NCBI GenBank assembly: GCA_964556005.1
Contig: CAZKUR010000013.1
Location: forward strand, 7,376 to 71,375
DNA: 64,000 nucleotides
DNA from: CAZKUR01 sp964556005
GTDB lineage: Bacteria; Bacteroidota; Ignavibacteria; Ignavibacteriales; Ignavibacteriaceae
Reading direction: 5' to 3'
Shown piece after piece: positions 1-8,696 of the stretch (positions are counted from its first letter, which is position 1; every line of letters begins with the position of its first letter). Under the pieces are notes generated by a model that saw only the letters and a list, made by a program, of their open reading frames with translations, made no database searches and had not been told where the DNA came from. The translations under genes were made by a program, and so were the position numbers.

Positions 1-896
1 ACCAGGTGAAGCAGGCGTTTTATACAATTCTTTTAGCGGAAAAGCTTGTCGATGTAAATCAAAAAGGATATCAAGTTGCGAAAGCCAATCTCGATAATAC
101 CGAATCAATGTATAAGCAGGGTGTTTCTTCGGAATACGATTATTTAAGAGCAGAAGTTCAGTTGGCAAACGTAGAGCCGCAACTGATTGAAGCGAAAAAT
201 AATTTAGAGCTTGCAAAGAACAATCTAAAAAATATCCTTTCACTTGATCTTAAAAAAGATATCCGTGTTGAAGGTGAATTTAAAATGGAAGATGTCGATC
301 CAGAATTGTTGAAAAAGTCAGATACTCTGCTTGTGAATAATAATCCTATTTTGCAGGGATTATCTTACCAGGAAACAATACTGGATAAAAACATCACTCT
401 GCAAAGAGCCGATTACTTTCCAACTCTTTCGGCATTTGCTGCTTACAACTGGCAAACACAGGATAACACATTTAGATTCAGCACATATAACTGGGCAGAA
501 ACTTTTGCTGTAGGTTTAAATCTTTCATTGCCAATATTCGACGGCTTTAGAAGAAGCGCCCTTGTACAGCAGGCAATTATAGAAAAAGATAAACTCGACA
601 TTACAAGAAACAAAACTGCAGAATTGCTTAAAATACAGCTTCTTCAATCGGAATTAAAAATGAAAGAAGCAAAAGAAAGAGTAACTGCTCAGCAGAAAAG
701 TGTGCAGCAAGCAGAAAAAGCGCTTTCGATTGCAAGGACCAGGTATCAAAACGGAATCGGTACTCAACTGGAAATCCTGGATACACAAAGTGCATTAACC
801 GCAACAAGAACTAATTACGAAAAAGCAATTTATGATTTTTTAATCGCAAAAGCCGAATGGGAAAAAACAGTCGGTATGTCCAAAGGATCAAAATAA
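1..896 (+). CDS. TolC-family outer membrane efflux channel (5' end outside window)
   Basis: This is the C-terminal ~298 residues of an outer membrane efflux protein. The frame is open through the left edge of the window, so the GTG at position 6 is not a convincing start; family members are usually 420-480 aa. The visible part has the long heptad-rich helices of the OEP fold (Glu/Lys/Ala/Gln-rich stretches) around a beta segment with F..P...F.AY and LSLPIFDG, a pattern typical of the second OEP repeat. It would form the outer-membrane exit duct of a tripartite pump. The adaptor and RND pump genes follow directly on the same strand, which supports the assignment. The exported substrate cannot be read from the sequence. 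Confidence 0.9.
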   Translation, partial: QVKQAFYTILLAEKLVDVNQKGYQVAKANLDNTESMYKQGVSSEYDYLRAEVQLANVEPQLIEAKNNLELAKNNLKNILSLDLKKDIRVEGEFKMEDVDPELLKKSDTLLVNNNPILQGLSYQETILDKNITLQRADYFPTLSAFAAYNWQTQDNTFRFSTYNWAETFAVGLNLSLPIFDGFRRSALVQQAIIEKDKLDITRNKTAELLKIQLLQSELKMKEAKERVTAQQKSVQQAEKALSIARTRYQNGIGTQLEILDTQSALTATRTNYEKAIYDFLIAKAEWEKTVGMSKGSK

Positions 897-932
897 TTTT
901 GTGAAATGATAATAAAGGAGATTTATCAATTT

Positions 933-1985
933 ATGAATACTAAATTAAAAACAATAACCTTAATACTTTCGGTAATGATCTTTACTGTCTTAATAGGCTG
1001 TTCGAATAAACAGGAAGAAGAAAAGTTGAAAGAAAACGAATTGCTGAATCAAACTGTTCCCATCAATATAACCGTTGTGGAGCAAAAAAGTATATCGGAA
1101 GATAAAATTTATTCCGGCAGCCTTGAAGGAATAGACCAGGCAGATATAGTTGCGAAGATCGCAGAAAGAATAGTAAAAATCGATAAGAAAGTCGACGATT
1201 ATGTTAACAAGGGAGAAACAGTAATCGAGCTTGATATAACAGGTCCGCAATCTCAATTTCTTCAAGCGCAGGCAAATTTTGTAAACGCTGGAAAAAATTT
1301 GAAAAGAATGCAGGCCCTTCTTGATGCAGGTGCTGTTTCTCAGCAGCAGTTGGATCAATCACAGACGGTTTACGACATTGCAAAAGCAAATTTCGAGGCT
1401 GCGAAAAGCACTGTCGTTCTAACCTCGCCTATTTCGGGAATAATAACAAATATAAATGTAAACGAAGGTGACTGGGTGAACCCGGGAATGGATATGGCAA
1501 CCATTGCAAAAATCGATAGGATGATAATCAAATTTTACATAAACGAAAATGAAACTCAGGATATACATTTAGGTGATAAAGTAAAGGTATGGTCTGAATC
1601 TAATCCGGATGTAAAAATATCGGGAACTATTACTGAGATTGCAAAATCTGCGTCGAGCGATTCACGTACATTCCAGGTCAAAGCTGAATTTCCAAATACT
1701 CAAAACAAATGGTTTAAGCCGGGAATGTTCGTAAAAGTTAACGTTACCTTAGCAACCAGAAAAGATGTCGTCGCTGTACCTAACGAATCGATTATGCATA
1801 TGAATGATAAAGAACTTGTTTATGTTGTTAAAAATAATAAGCCGGTCGAAAAAGAAATTAAAACCGGTATGAGTAACGGAAATTTTGTCGAGGTATTAAA
1901 TGGCGTAAGTGCAGGTGATTCTTTAATTACCGCCGGGATGGATAATATAACGGCGAATTCAATTCTTAAAATAACGAATAAATAA
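933..1985 (+). CDS. RND efflux periplasmic adaptor lipoprotein (HlyD/MFP family)
   Basis: This is a membrane fusion protein of about 350 aa that would bridge the inner-membrane RND pump and the TolC-like channel. The N-terminus is a lipoprotein signal ending in the lipobox LIGC. After it come a barrel-sandwich half, a helical hairpin rich in Ala/Gln (FLQAQANF to QQQLDQS), the second lipoyl half with SPISGIITNINVNEGDWV, and a beta-barrel and membrane-proximal domain. I chose ATG 933 rather than the in-frame ATG 906, because AAAGGAG ends at 920 and the signal peptide starts cleanly at MNTKLK. It is 36 nt behind the channel gene and 25 nt ahead of the pump gene, so all three are probably cotranscribed. 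Confidence 0.93.
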   Translation: MNTKLKTITLILSVMIFTVLIGCSNKQEEEKLKENELLNQTVPINITVVEQKSISEDKIYSGSLEGIDQADIVAKIAERIVKIDKKVDDYVNKGETVIELDITGPQSQFLQAQANFVNAGKNLKRMQALLDAGAVSQQQLDQSQTVYDIAKANFEAAKSTVVLTSPISGIITNINVNEGDWVNPGMDMATIAKIDRMIIKFYINENETQDIHLGDKVKVWSESNPDVKISGTITEIAKSASSDSRTFQVKAEFPNTQNKWFKPGMFVKVNVTLATRKDVVAVPNESIMHMNDKELVYVVKNNKPVEKEIKTGMSNGNFVEVLNGVSAGDSLITAGMDNITANSILKITNK

Positions 1986-2010
1986 AAAATTAAATAAAAG
2001 GTTTTGATAA

Positions 2011-5000
2011 ATGAAATTAGCTGATGTATCGATAAAACGGCCGGTGTTTACGACGATGATTGTGATTGCCCTGCTGGTACTGGGTTTATTCTCATTCTAT
2101 AAACTTAATGTTGATCAATACCCTGATGTCGATATACCTTATGTTGTTATTACAACTGTGCTGCCTGGCGCCGGGCCGTCGCAGATTGAAACGAACGTTA
2201 CAAAAGTAATAGAAGATGCGGTGAATCCGGTTGAAGGTGTGGATCATATTACATCTTATTCTCAGGAAGGTGTATCGATTGTAGTGATCCAGTTTAAACT
2301 TGAAATCGACGGAAAAACTGCTGCTCAGGATGTTAGAGAAAAAGTTGCAGCAGTTAGATCGCAGCTTCCCGACGATATTAAAGATCCTATAATTCAAAGA
2401 TATGATCCTGCAAGCCAGCCGATATTAACTATCACCGTTGCAGGCAATAGGTCAGAAAAAGAAATCACAACTATTACGAAAGATGAAATTAAACCACGGC
2501 TGGAAAATATTCCCGGCGTTGGTGCGGTTCAATTGATTGGCGGTGCTGAAAGGGAAATTCGTGTAGAAGCCGATGCAGAAAAATTAAGAGCTCACGGCCT
2601 GTCTATAGATGATATAATTCAAGCTGTAGCTGCTTCTAATGTTGAAGTTCCCGGAGGGAATTTAATTAGAGGCAACAGGCAGCTTACAGTTAGAACGATG
2701 GGAAAATTTACCAAGGTAAATGATTTTAATAATATTGTGGTGCAATCGCCGCGCGGAGAAATAGTTTATTTATCTGATGTTGCAAGTGTTTATGATTCAA
2801 CAAAACTGAAGGAAAGCTTAACAAGATTAAACGGTAAACCTGCGGTTGGATTAAGTATTATAAAACAATCCGGTTCCAACACTGTCGAAGTTGCAAACAG
2901 CGTAAAAAAAGTTATGGCTCAATTGCAGAAAGAATTGCCGCCGGATATACAGCTTACATTAGCACAGGACAACAGTAAATTTATTAAAACTTCAATAGAC
3001 GATGTTCTCTTTGATTTAATTTACGGTGCAATCCTTGCTGTTATTGTAATCTTCTTCTTTCTTGCAAATGCACGGGCAACACTGATAAGTGCTTTAGCAC
3101 TGCCTACTTCAATAATAGCCAGCTTTATCTTAATGTATGCGCTTGGTTTTACCCTTAATGTGATGTCTTTGCTGGCACTGTCACTTGCGGTCGGACTCTT
3201 GATTGACGACGCGATAGTGGTTATAGAAAATATATACAGGCACATGGATGAAGGGGAAACGCCGCTCGAAGCGGCAAAAGCTGCAAGCGATGAAATCGGT
3301 TTGGCTGTAATGGCTGTTACCTTAACACTCGTTGCGGTTTTCGTTCCTGTTGCTTTTATGCCTGGAATAGTCGGAAGGTTTTTCTTCCAGTTCGGAATGA
3401 CTGTTACAGTCGCCGTGCTGGTTTCATTATTCATTGCGTTTACCTTAACTCCGATGCTTTCTTCGAAGTGGTTAAAACCTGTTAATGAAGCTTTATCAAA
3501 AAAGGGAAATATTTTCCGAAGATTTCTCTATTATTTTAACCACATGTTTGAAATTTTAAGCAAAAAATATAAAATCGCATTGGATTGGTCATTAAGGCAT
3601 CGAATAATTATTGTCGTCGCATCGATAGTCATCTTTGCTTTTAGTTTCGTCTTAATGGGTTTTCTGGGTTCAGAATTCTTCCCACAGCAGGATCAGGGAC
3701 AGTTTCTTGTTACTATTGAAGCTTCTCCCGGAAGTTCACTCAAACAGACAAGCAGCATTGCAAACAAAATCGAGAAGGTTGTTGAACAGAAGAAAGGCGT
3801 TACTACAGTATTAACTACAATCGGTTCCGGCAACGACCCTGTAACAAAAGGAAATATTTTAGTCCAGCTTGTATCAAAAAGCGATAGGAATTACAGTATA
3901 TTCGATTATATGGATGAACTGAGAACAAAATTAAAAAACATTGCCGGTGCAAAAATAAGCCTCGCTGTGCCCGGCGGACCGGGAGGCGGAAATCAAAAGC
4001 CGGTATCTTTTAGTGTAAGAGGGCCGGACTTAAATGTACTCCAGCAAATTGCTGACAAGGTTCAGCATATTTTAAGAACTACGCCCGGAGCGGTAGATGT
4101 TGAGAACAGCCTGGAAAATTCAAAACCGGAAGTTGAAATAAAAATTGAAAGAGATAAAGCTTCATCGCTCGGTCTTAATACTGCACAAATTGCCGCCACA
4201 ATCCGTTCTATGGTTGACGGTTACGTTGCAACCAAATACCAGGAAGGAAACGATCAATATGATGTGAGAGTTCAGGTAAAAAAATCCGATAGAACAACTA
4301 TACAAGACTTAGAAAATCTGACAATCAAAAGTAATCATAAAACAAAAACCGGGCAGACAATCTTAATTCCGTTAAGTGATGTTGCATTTCTTAGCCAGGG
4401 AAGCGGACCTTCGCAAATAAACAGGTACGACAGGCAAAGAGAAATAAGTGTGCAGGCAAACTTATCGGGTAAATTTTTAGGTGAAGTATTATCAGCAGCT
4501 CAAGCAAAAATTAAGAAGCTTCAATTACCTTCCGGTTATAGTGTTGAAGTTACCGGAAGCGGCCAGATGCAGGCTGAATCGTTCTTAAACATTTTTATTT
4601 CGTTATTTATGGCGATAATTTTCGTTTACATTGTGTTGGCTTCGCAGTTTGAAAGCTTTGTATATCCGTTCTCAATAATGCTTGCCCTCCCGATGTCCAT
4701 CATCGGTGCAGTGCTTGCTTTGATTGTATTTCACAGTTCACTTTCAGTTATGTCCTTAATCGGGATAATAATGCTGATGGGACTTGTAACAAAGAACGGG
4801 ATTTTGCTTGTCGATTATATCAATATATCGCGTGAAAGAGGGCACAACAGGCACGATGCAATTTTAATTGCAGGCCCTACAAGACTGCGCCCGATTTTGA
4901 TGACTTCGTTTGCAATAATATTCGGAATGCTTCCCGTTGCATTTTCATTGGGAGAGGGTTCCGAATTCAGGTCTCCGATGGGTCAGGCCGTAATTGGCGG

Positions 5001-5136
5001 AATGATTACTTCAACATTATTGACATTATTTGTAGTACCTATAGTCTACACTATTTTAGAAGATTTTGTAAAGTTTATTGCAAGAATATTTGGTTTTCTT
5101 GGGAAAAAATCTAAAACTAAACCGAGTGAGGCATAA
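2011..5136 (+). CDS. RND efflux pump, HAE-1 (AcrB/MdtB-like) family
   Basis: This is a 1041-aa inner-membrane proton/drug antiporter of the resistance-nodulation-division superfamily. Its length and layout (TM1, large periplasmic loop, TM2-7, second loop, TM8-12) match AcrB. The proton-relay residues are present: the Asp pair in TM4 (GLLIDDAIVV, D399/D400) and the Lys in TM10 (VTKNG, K928). This marks a proton-driven HAE-1 pump rather than a degenerate subunit. It starts MKLADVSIKRPVF, the usual cytoplasmic N-terminus, behind AAAAGG. The substrate spectrum is unknown; dyes, bile-like detergents, drugs or lipids are all possible. Confidence 0.95.
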   Translation: MKLADVSIKRPVFTTMIVIALLVLGLFSFYKLNVDQYPDVDIPYVVITTVLPGAGPSQIETNVTKVIEDAVNPVEGVDHITSYSQEGVSIVVIQFKLEIDGKTAAQDVREKVAAVRSQLPDDIKDPIIQRYDPASQPILTITVAGNRSEKEITTITKDEIKPRLENIPGVGAVQLIGGAEREIRVEADAEKLRAHGLSIDDIIQAVAASNVEVPGGNLIRGNRQLTVRTMGKFTKVNDFNNIVVQSPRGEIVYLSDVASVYDSTKLKESLTRLNGKPAVGLSIIKQSGSNTVEVANSVKKVMAQLQKELPPDIQLTLAQDNSKFIKTSIDDVLFDLIYGAILAVIVIFFFLANARATLISALALPTSIIASFILMYALGFTLNVMSLLALSLAVGLLIDDAIVVIENIYRHMDEGETPLEAAKAASDEIGLAVMAVTLTLVAVFVPVAFMPGIVGRFFFQFGMTVTVAVLVSLFIAFTLTPMLSSKWLKPVNEALSKKGNIFRRFLYYFNHMFEILSKKYKIALDWSLRHRIIIVVASIVIFAFSFVLMGFLGSEFFPQQDQGQFLVTIEASPGSSLKQTSSIANKIEKVVEQKKGVTTVLTTIGSGNDPVTKGNILVQLVSKSDRNYSIFDYMDELRTKLKNIAGAKISLAVPGGPGGGNQKPVSFSVRGPDLNVLQQIADKVQHILRTTPGAVDVENSLENSKPEVEIKIERDKASSLGLNTAQIAATIRSMVDGYVATKYQEGNDQYDVRVQVKKSDRTTIQDLENLTIKSNHKTKTGQTILIPLSDVAFLSQGSGPSQINRYDRQREISVQANLSGKFLGEVLSAAQAKIKKLQLPSGYSVEVTGSGQMQAESFLNIFISLFMAIIFVYIVLASQFESFVYPFSIMLALPMSIIGAVLALIVFHSSLSVMSLIGIIMLMGLVTKNGILLVDYINISRERGHNRHDAILIAGPTRLRPILMTSFAIIFGMLPVAFSLGEGSEFRSPMGQAVIGGMITSTLLTLFVVPIVYTILEDFVKFIARIFGFLGKKSKTKPSEA

Positions 5137-5138
5137 AT

Positions 5139-5441
5139 ATGAAATTAGCTTTTTTATTCTATCATGATGTATTAGATGACCGTGTCGTGAAATTTCTTGA
5201 AGAACTCAAAATCGATACATACAGTGAAATAGAAAAAGTCAGAGGGAAATTTCATGATACCGAACCTCACTTAGGCACCAGGACATTTCCCGGTTATTAT
5301 ATGGTTAAGATACTGCCATTTACAGATGAAGAAGTATTGAATAAGCTGATTGAAAAGGTTAAAGACTTTAATGAAAAAATTGCATTAAAGAAGGAAGATG
5401 AAATGCATTTATTTTTAATGCCCCTGGAGAAAATAATTTAG
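5139..5441 (+). CDS. small RND-transporter-associated protein (PG0541-like, possibly PII-like fold)
   Basis: This 100-aa soluble protein is encoded 2 nt after the RND pump stop, with its GAGG ribosome site inside the end of the pump gene, so the two are translationally linked. It has no signal peptide or membrane segment. It starts MKLAFLFYHDVLDD, has a central HLGTRTFPGYY motif, and ends in beta-rich MHLFLMPLEKI. Length and strand/helix order are compatible with a PII-like ferredoxin fold. Short proteins in this position after RND pumps are known in Bacteroidetes (the PG0541 transporter-associated family), and I assign it there from memory of the pattern. A role in sensing or gating the pump from the cytoplasm is inference. 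Confidence 0.6.
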   Translation: MKLAFLFYHDVLDDRVVKFLEELKIDTYSEIEKVRGKFHDTEPHLGTRTFPGYYMVKILPFTDEEVLNKLIEKVKDFNEKIALKKEDEMHLFLMPLEKII

Positions 5442-5890
5442 AGGATAACCCTCGATTTTAGATTAAGGATTAACGATTTTTGAATTGATATGTTAAGTTA
5501 ACTAATCATAAATCGTTAATCCATCTTTTTTAATTAGGCGATTGTAATATTATTTACTCTTCCGAATTCTAACATTTAGCATTTTAACCAATTCAGAACG
5601 AAGAACAATTGAATGACGAATTCAGAATCCACAAATCTGTTCTATAATCGATATGACAATACGCTTTCAGTTTTTAGTTATTATACTTCCCTATACAGCT
5701 GTGACTTTTAGGCCACCATTTAATATTATCATTTTATAAATACAGCCGAACTGGAGCTGCCACAGTCGCACCGTAGCAGTTCATTTTAACACTTTTATCC
5801 ATCAATTCTTTGAGAACTTTTCTTATCTTTAAATTCAGTTTATTAAAATTTTAATCAATCCAAATGTTAACCAATAATGAGGAATCTATA
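5442..5890. other. Non-coding interval between RND operon and SDR gene
   Basis: This 449-nt interval has no supported gene. It holds the inverted repeat given separately, a short GAGG/CCTC hairpin right at the end of the upstream gene, and a locally GC-richer patch around 5745-5785 with a weak GAACTG/CAGTTC inverted repeat. No RNA gene was recognised. Confidence 0.5.
5467..5532 (+). terminator. Probable terminator after the RND operon
   Basis: A perfect 13-bp inverted repeat GGATTAACGATTT (5467-5479) / AAATCGTTAATCC (5510-5522) is followed by a T-rich tract (5524-5532). It lies 25 nt beyond the last gene of the efflux operon. The 30-nt loop is longer than usual, so this could also be a binding site or a repeat remnant. 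Confidence 0.5.
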
Positions 5891-6667
5891 ATGAATTCAC
5901 TAAAAAATAAAATTGTATTAATTACAGGAGCTTCTTCGGGAATAGGACAGGCGTGTGCTTTCGAATTTGCAAAGGAAGGAGCTAAATTAATTCTTTGTGC
6001 AAGACGAATAGACCGGCTTGATTCGACAGCAAAAAAAATTGAAAAAGAATTCGGAACCAAAGTAAAAACTATCGGGCTGGATATCAGAAATTATGAAAAT
6101 GTGAAAACTGTTATTTCGGACTTACCGGATGAATGGAAGCAAATCGATATTCTATTAAATAATGCCGGGCTTGCCAGAGGATTCGATAAGTTGCATGAAG
6201 GGAATATCAATCATTGGAATGAAATGATAGATACTAACGTTAAGGGACTTTTATACATAACCAAAGAAATACTTCCGTCAATGATTGAAAGAAAAAGCGG
6301 GCATATTATAAATATAGGTTCGACTGCAGGACACGAAGTTTATCAAAAAGGAAATGTTTACTGTGCATCGAAGTTCGCAGTTAATGCGCTTGCTCAATCA
6401 ATAAGGCTTGATGTTCTCGACAGTAACATAAAAGTAAGCTCAGTCGATCCGGGAATGGTTTACACTGAATTCAGCATGGTAAGATTTTCAGGCGATGATG
6501 AAAAAGCTGAAAATGTTTATAAGGGCATAAAACCACTTACTGCTGAAGATGTCGCAGGTGCAGTTCTATTTTGTGCAACCCGTCCGGCAAATGTAAATAT
6601 AAATGAAATTATATTAACCCCGCTCGCACAAGCTTCATCAACTCAGGTTAACAGGGAAAAAGTTTAA
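5891..6667 (+). CDS. SDR-family NAD(P)-dependent oxidoreductase (YdfG-like)
   Basis: This is a classical short-chain dehydrogenase/reductase of 258 aa. The nucleotide-binding TGASSGIG motif lies near the N-terminus, NNAGLARG in the middle, and the catalytic Ser (NIGSTAG) and YxxxK (YCASK) pair follow. Arg/Lys residues after the first glycine motif (CARRIDRL) favour NADP(H). The sequence resembles the YdfG/3-hydroxy acid dehydrogenase group, which oxidises L-allo-threonine, serine or 3-hydroxypropionate; the actual substrate is not determinable. I prefer ATG 5891 over the in-frame ATG 5864, because TGAGGA sits just upstream and the protein then begins directly with the Rossmann strand. It stands alone and faces the YciO-like gene. 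Confidence 0.88.
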   Translation: MNSLKNKIVLITGASSGIGQACAFEFAKEGAKLILCARRIDRLDSTAKKIEKEFGTKVKTIGLDIRNYENVKTVISDLPDEWKQIDILLNNAGLARGFDKLHEGNINHWNEMIDTNVKGLLYITKEILPSMIERKSGHIINIGSTAGHEVYQKGNVYCASKFAVNALAQSIRLDVLDSNIKVSSVDPGMVYTEFSMVRFSGDDEKAENVYKGIKPLTAEDVAGAVLFCATRPANVNINEIILTPLAQASSTQVNREKV

Positions 6668-6674
6668 TATAACT

Positions 6675-6703
6675 AAAATTATTTGTTTACAAATTATTTT
6701 TTT
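6675..6703. terminator. Bidirectional A/T-rich terminator between convergent genes
   Basis: AAAATTATTTG (6675-6685) and CAAATTATTTT (6690-6700) pair in 10 of 11 positions around a TTTA loop, with a T tract running to 6703 and A-rich sequence on the other side. It lies exactly between the 3' ends of the SDR gene and the YciO-like gene. Confidence 0.5.
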
Positions 6704-7316
6704 AAGCCACGAACAAACTGACGTCGCCTGCACCTTCGCGAACTATTTCGGGTTCTTCACGGCTTAAGTCTATTACACTTGAAGTTTGAATTCCCAGGTT
6801 ACCTATAGCCAGCATCAAATCTACCTGGTTGTTGAAAATAGTTTTTATCTCAAGGTGATCTATTACAATTTCACCTCTTCTGTTCGTAACGCTTGTACTT
6901 ATTATAGGATTACCCAATTCACGGACAAGCGTTAGTGCAATTTCATTGCCGGGAACTCTTATCCCGACTGTTTTTCTTTTAGACCATAATTTTTTTGGTA
7001 CATCATGCGCAGCCGGCAAAATAAAAGTATACGGCCCGGGTAAAAGCCTCTTCATATGTTTATAAGCAAAATCTGAAACCTTGGCATACTTGGAAATATC
7101 TTTTAAATCCGAACAAACAAAACTTAACAGCTTGTTTTTAGTGTCCCCCTTTATTGAAAAAATTCTCTCAAGAGCATCTTTATTAAAAATATCACAGCCC
7201 AGTCCATAAACCGTATCGGTCGGATAAATTATTACTCCGCCCTCTTTAAGAATATTTACTGCCTTATTGATATATCTTAAATGAGGGTTTTGGATATTCA
7301 TTTCATAATATTCCAT
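6702..7316 (-). CDS. yciO: YciO/Sua5/YrdC-family L-threonylcarbamoyladenylate synthase-like protein
   Basis: This 204-aa protein has the YrdC fold that binds tRNA/ATP and makes threonylcarbamoyl-AMP for the t6A modification. Visible family motifs are EGGVIIYPTDTVYGLG near the N-terminus, SIKG, the LLPGPYTFIL segment and the KRKTVGIRVP segment. It lacks the C-terminal Sua5 extension and best fits the YciO branch (QNPHLRYINKAV start and a C-terminal VREGAGDVSLF). YciO proteins carry only weak TC-AMP synthase activity in studied species, so a separate TsaC may exist elsewhere. The start at 7316 has AAAGGA upstream; Met6 is an alternative. Confidence 0.85.
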   Translation of the reverse strand: MEYYEMNIQNPHLRYINKAVNILKEGGVIIYPTDTVYGLGCDIFNKDALERIFSIKGDTKNKLLSFVCSDLKDISKYAKVSDFAYKHMKRLLPGPYTFILPAAHDVPKKLWSKRKTVGIRVPGNEIALTLVRELGNPIISTSVTNRRGEIVIDHLEIKTIFNNQVDLMLAIGNLGIQTSSVIDLSREEPEIVREGAGDVSLFVA

Positions 7317-7619
7317 GTGAAATCCTTTCGGTAAGATATTTTTTATTTAGAAGATAATGAGTTCATCTTAAGAAAGATTAACGATACTTTAAAAATAAAA
7401 AGTAAAATCACTTTGTCAACTGATATTATTAGATTGTTGACGGAAATAATAAATAAATTATTTTTTGAATTATAATCTCAGGATAAATATCAATTATATT
7501 TTACGTTTTATGCAGATTGTATTAAAAAAAGGGAAAATTTAAGCTTTTTGGCGGATTAAGAATCAGAAAAGTTTTTCGAATTAATTTTTCCGGATTCAAA
7601 ACTTTTAGTCGATTTTTAT

Positions 7620-7627
7620 TATATTTG
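7620..7627 (+). promoter_or_regulatory. Candidate Bacteroidetes-type -7 element for rpmB
   Basis: TATATTTG matches TAnnTTTG and lies 45 nt upstream of the rpmB ATG. The gene-free interval 7317-7672 otherwise holds only AT-rich sequence, including a TTGACG at 7437-7442 with no well-spaced partner. No clear -33 TTG partner is visible, so the call rests on the -7 match and its position. Confidence 0.45.
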
Positions 7628-7672
7628 TAGTTCATATTTAAAAACAGGAAAAAGATCTTTAGGAGAATATAA

Positions 7673-7912
7673 ATGTCAAGAAGATGTGAAGTTACCGGAG
7701 TAGGGCCTTTATACGGCAGCAGCATTTCTCATGCGCATAATAAAACGAAAAGAAGATTCTTACCTAATCTCCAGAAAAAAAGAATCTGGGTGCAAGAGCT
7801 CAACAGGTTTGTAACGGTAAAATTATCTGCACGTGCTTTAAAAACAATTTCTAAAAACGGAACGGGTGAATTAGCTAAGCTTGTTAGAGAAAAAAAAATC
7901 AAGGTAAGGTAA
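7673..7912 (+). CDS. rpmB: 50S ribosomal protein L28
   Basis: L28 of 79 aa, the normal length. It starts MSRRCEVTG and carries the conserved SHAHNKTKRRFLPNLQ segment that contacts 23S rRNA. A strong AGGAGA site lies 6 nt before the ATG. Only one Cys is present, so it is the zinc-free form. It is monocistronic and faces the rplI end of the rpsF operon across a shared terminator. Confidence 0.97.
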   Translation: MSRRCEVTGVGPLYGSSISHAHNKTKRRFLPNLQKKRIWVQELNRFVTVKLSARALKTISKNGTGELAKLVREKKIKVR

Positions 7913-7933
7913 AACCTACAAGGCGTTTAATAT

Positions 7934-7967
7934 AAAAAAAAGGAAAGCGATGAAGCTTTCCTTTTTT
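7934..7967. terminator. Bidirectional intrinsic terminator between rpmB and rplI
   Basis: An A tract followed by GGAAAGC (7942-7948), a 6-nt loop and GCTTTCC (7955-7961) with six Ts form an almost perfect hairpin. Its A and T tracts serve both strands, so it can end rpmB rightward and rplI leftward. Confidence 0.88.
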
Positions 7968-7987
7968 ATTATTAAAAAATATTACGG

Positions 7988-8431
7988 TTACTCTCTTACA
8001 ACCCACACTTTAATTTTAGCATCAACGTTCGGATGAAGCTTAACTTTTATCCCGTAAATACCCAGCGCTTTAATCGGCTCTTCGATTTCTATTTTTCTAC
8101 GGTCTATTTCATAATTCTTTTCTTTAAGAGCATCGGCAATCATCTGGTTTGTTACCGAACCGAATATTTTGTCTTCTTCACCAACTTGAACGGGTATCGT
8201 TACCGAAACTTTCTCTAATTCGGCAGCAAGTGCTTCAGCCGAAGCAAGTTCCTGCTCTATTTTTTTCCGGGCAATTTTCTTTTCCTCTTCGAGTGCATTC
8301 ATGTTGCCTTTAAGGGCGGCATAAGCAACTCCCCTTGGAATCAAGAAGTTTCGTGCATATCCATCCTTAACATCAACAACATTCCCTATTTGCCCGAGTG
8401 ATTCGAAATTTTGTCTTAAAATTACTTTCAT
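7988..8431 (-). CDS. rplI: 50S ribosomal protein L9
   Basis: L9 of 147 aa. The N-terminal domain MKVILRQNFESLGQIGNVVDVKDGYARNF carries the conserved rRNA-binding pattern. A long charged connecting helix (residues ~45-75) leads to the C-terminal domain with KIFGSVT and KVKLHPNVDAKIKVWV. It is the last gene of the rpsF-ssb-rpsR-rplI cluster, 18 nt behind rpsR. Confidence 0.97.
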   Translation of the reverse strand: MKVILRQNFESLGQIGNVVDVKDGYARNFLIPRGVAYAALKGNMNALEEEKKIARKKIEQELASAEALAAELEKVSVTIPVQVGEEDKIFGSVTNQMIADALKEKNYEIDRRKIEIEEPIKALGIYGIKVKLHPNVDAKIKVWVVRE

Positions 8432-8449
8432 CTTTTCTCCAAATTATTG

Positions 8450-8683
8450 TTATCTAAAGGTATCTGCAACAAACGGTAGAAGCGCCATATGCCTAGCTCT
8501 TTTTATCGCTATTGCCAATTGCCTTTGATATTTTGCGCTTGTCCCGGTAATTCTTTTAGGAATAATTTTACCTTGTTCGGTTACATATTTTTGAAGGACT
8601 TTTGTATCCTTGTAGTCAATATATTTAATATTGTTTTTTGTGAACCTGCAAAATTTCTTAGCTTTTAATTCTTTTTTAATCAT
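8450..8683 (-). CDS. rpsR: 30S ribosomal protein S18
   Basis: S18 of 77 aa with KKFCRFT, YIDYKD, GKIIPRRITG-like GKIIPKRITG and the RARHMALLP signature. An in-frame TTG exists at 8692, but ATG 8683 is preceded by AAAGG at good spacing and gives the usual length. It pairs with S6 (rpsF, two genes upstream) on the 30S platform. Confidence 0.96.
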   Translation of the reverse strand: MIKKELKAKKFCRFTKNNIKYIDYKDTKVLQKYVTEQGKIIPKRITGTSAKYQRQLAIAIKRARHMALLPFVADTFR

Positions 8684-8696
8684 ATTTACCAACCTT

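Noticed and set aside
5700..5870. Minus-strand peptide MNCYGATVAAPVRLYL in a GC-rich patch
   Set aside because: The frame is about 45 codons between stops with no start context and no recognised homology; it could be a remnant but the support is too thin.
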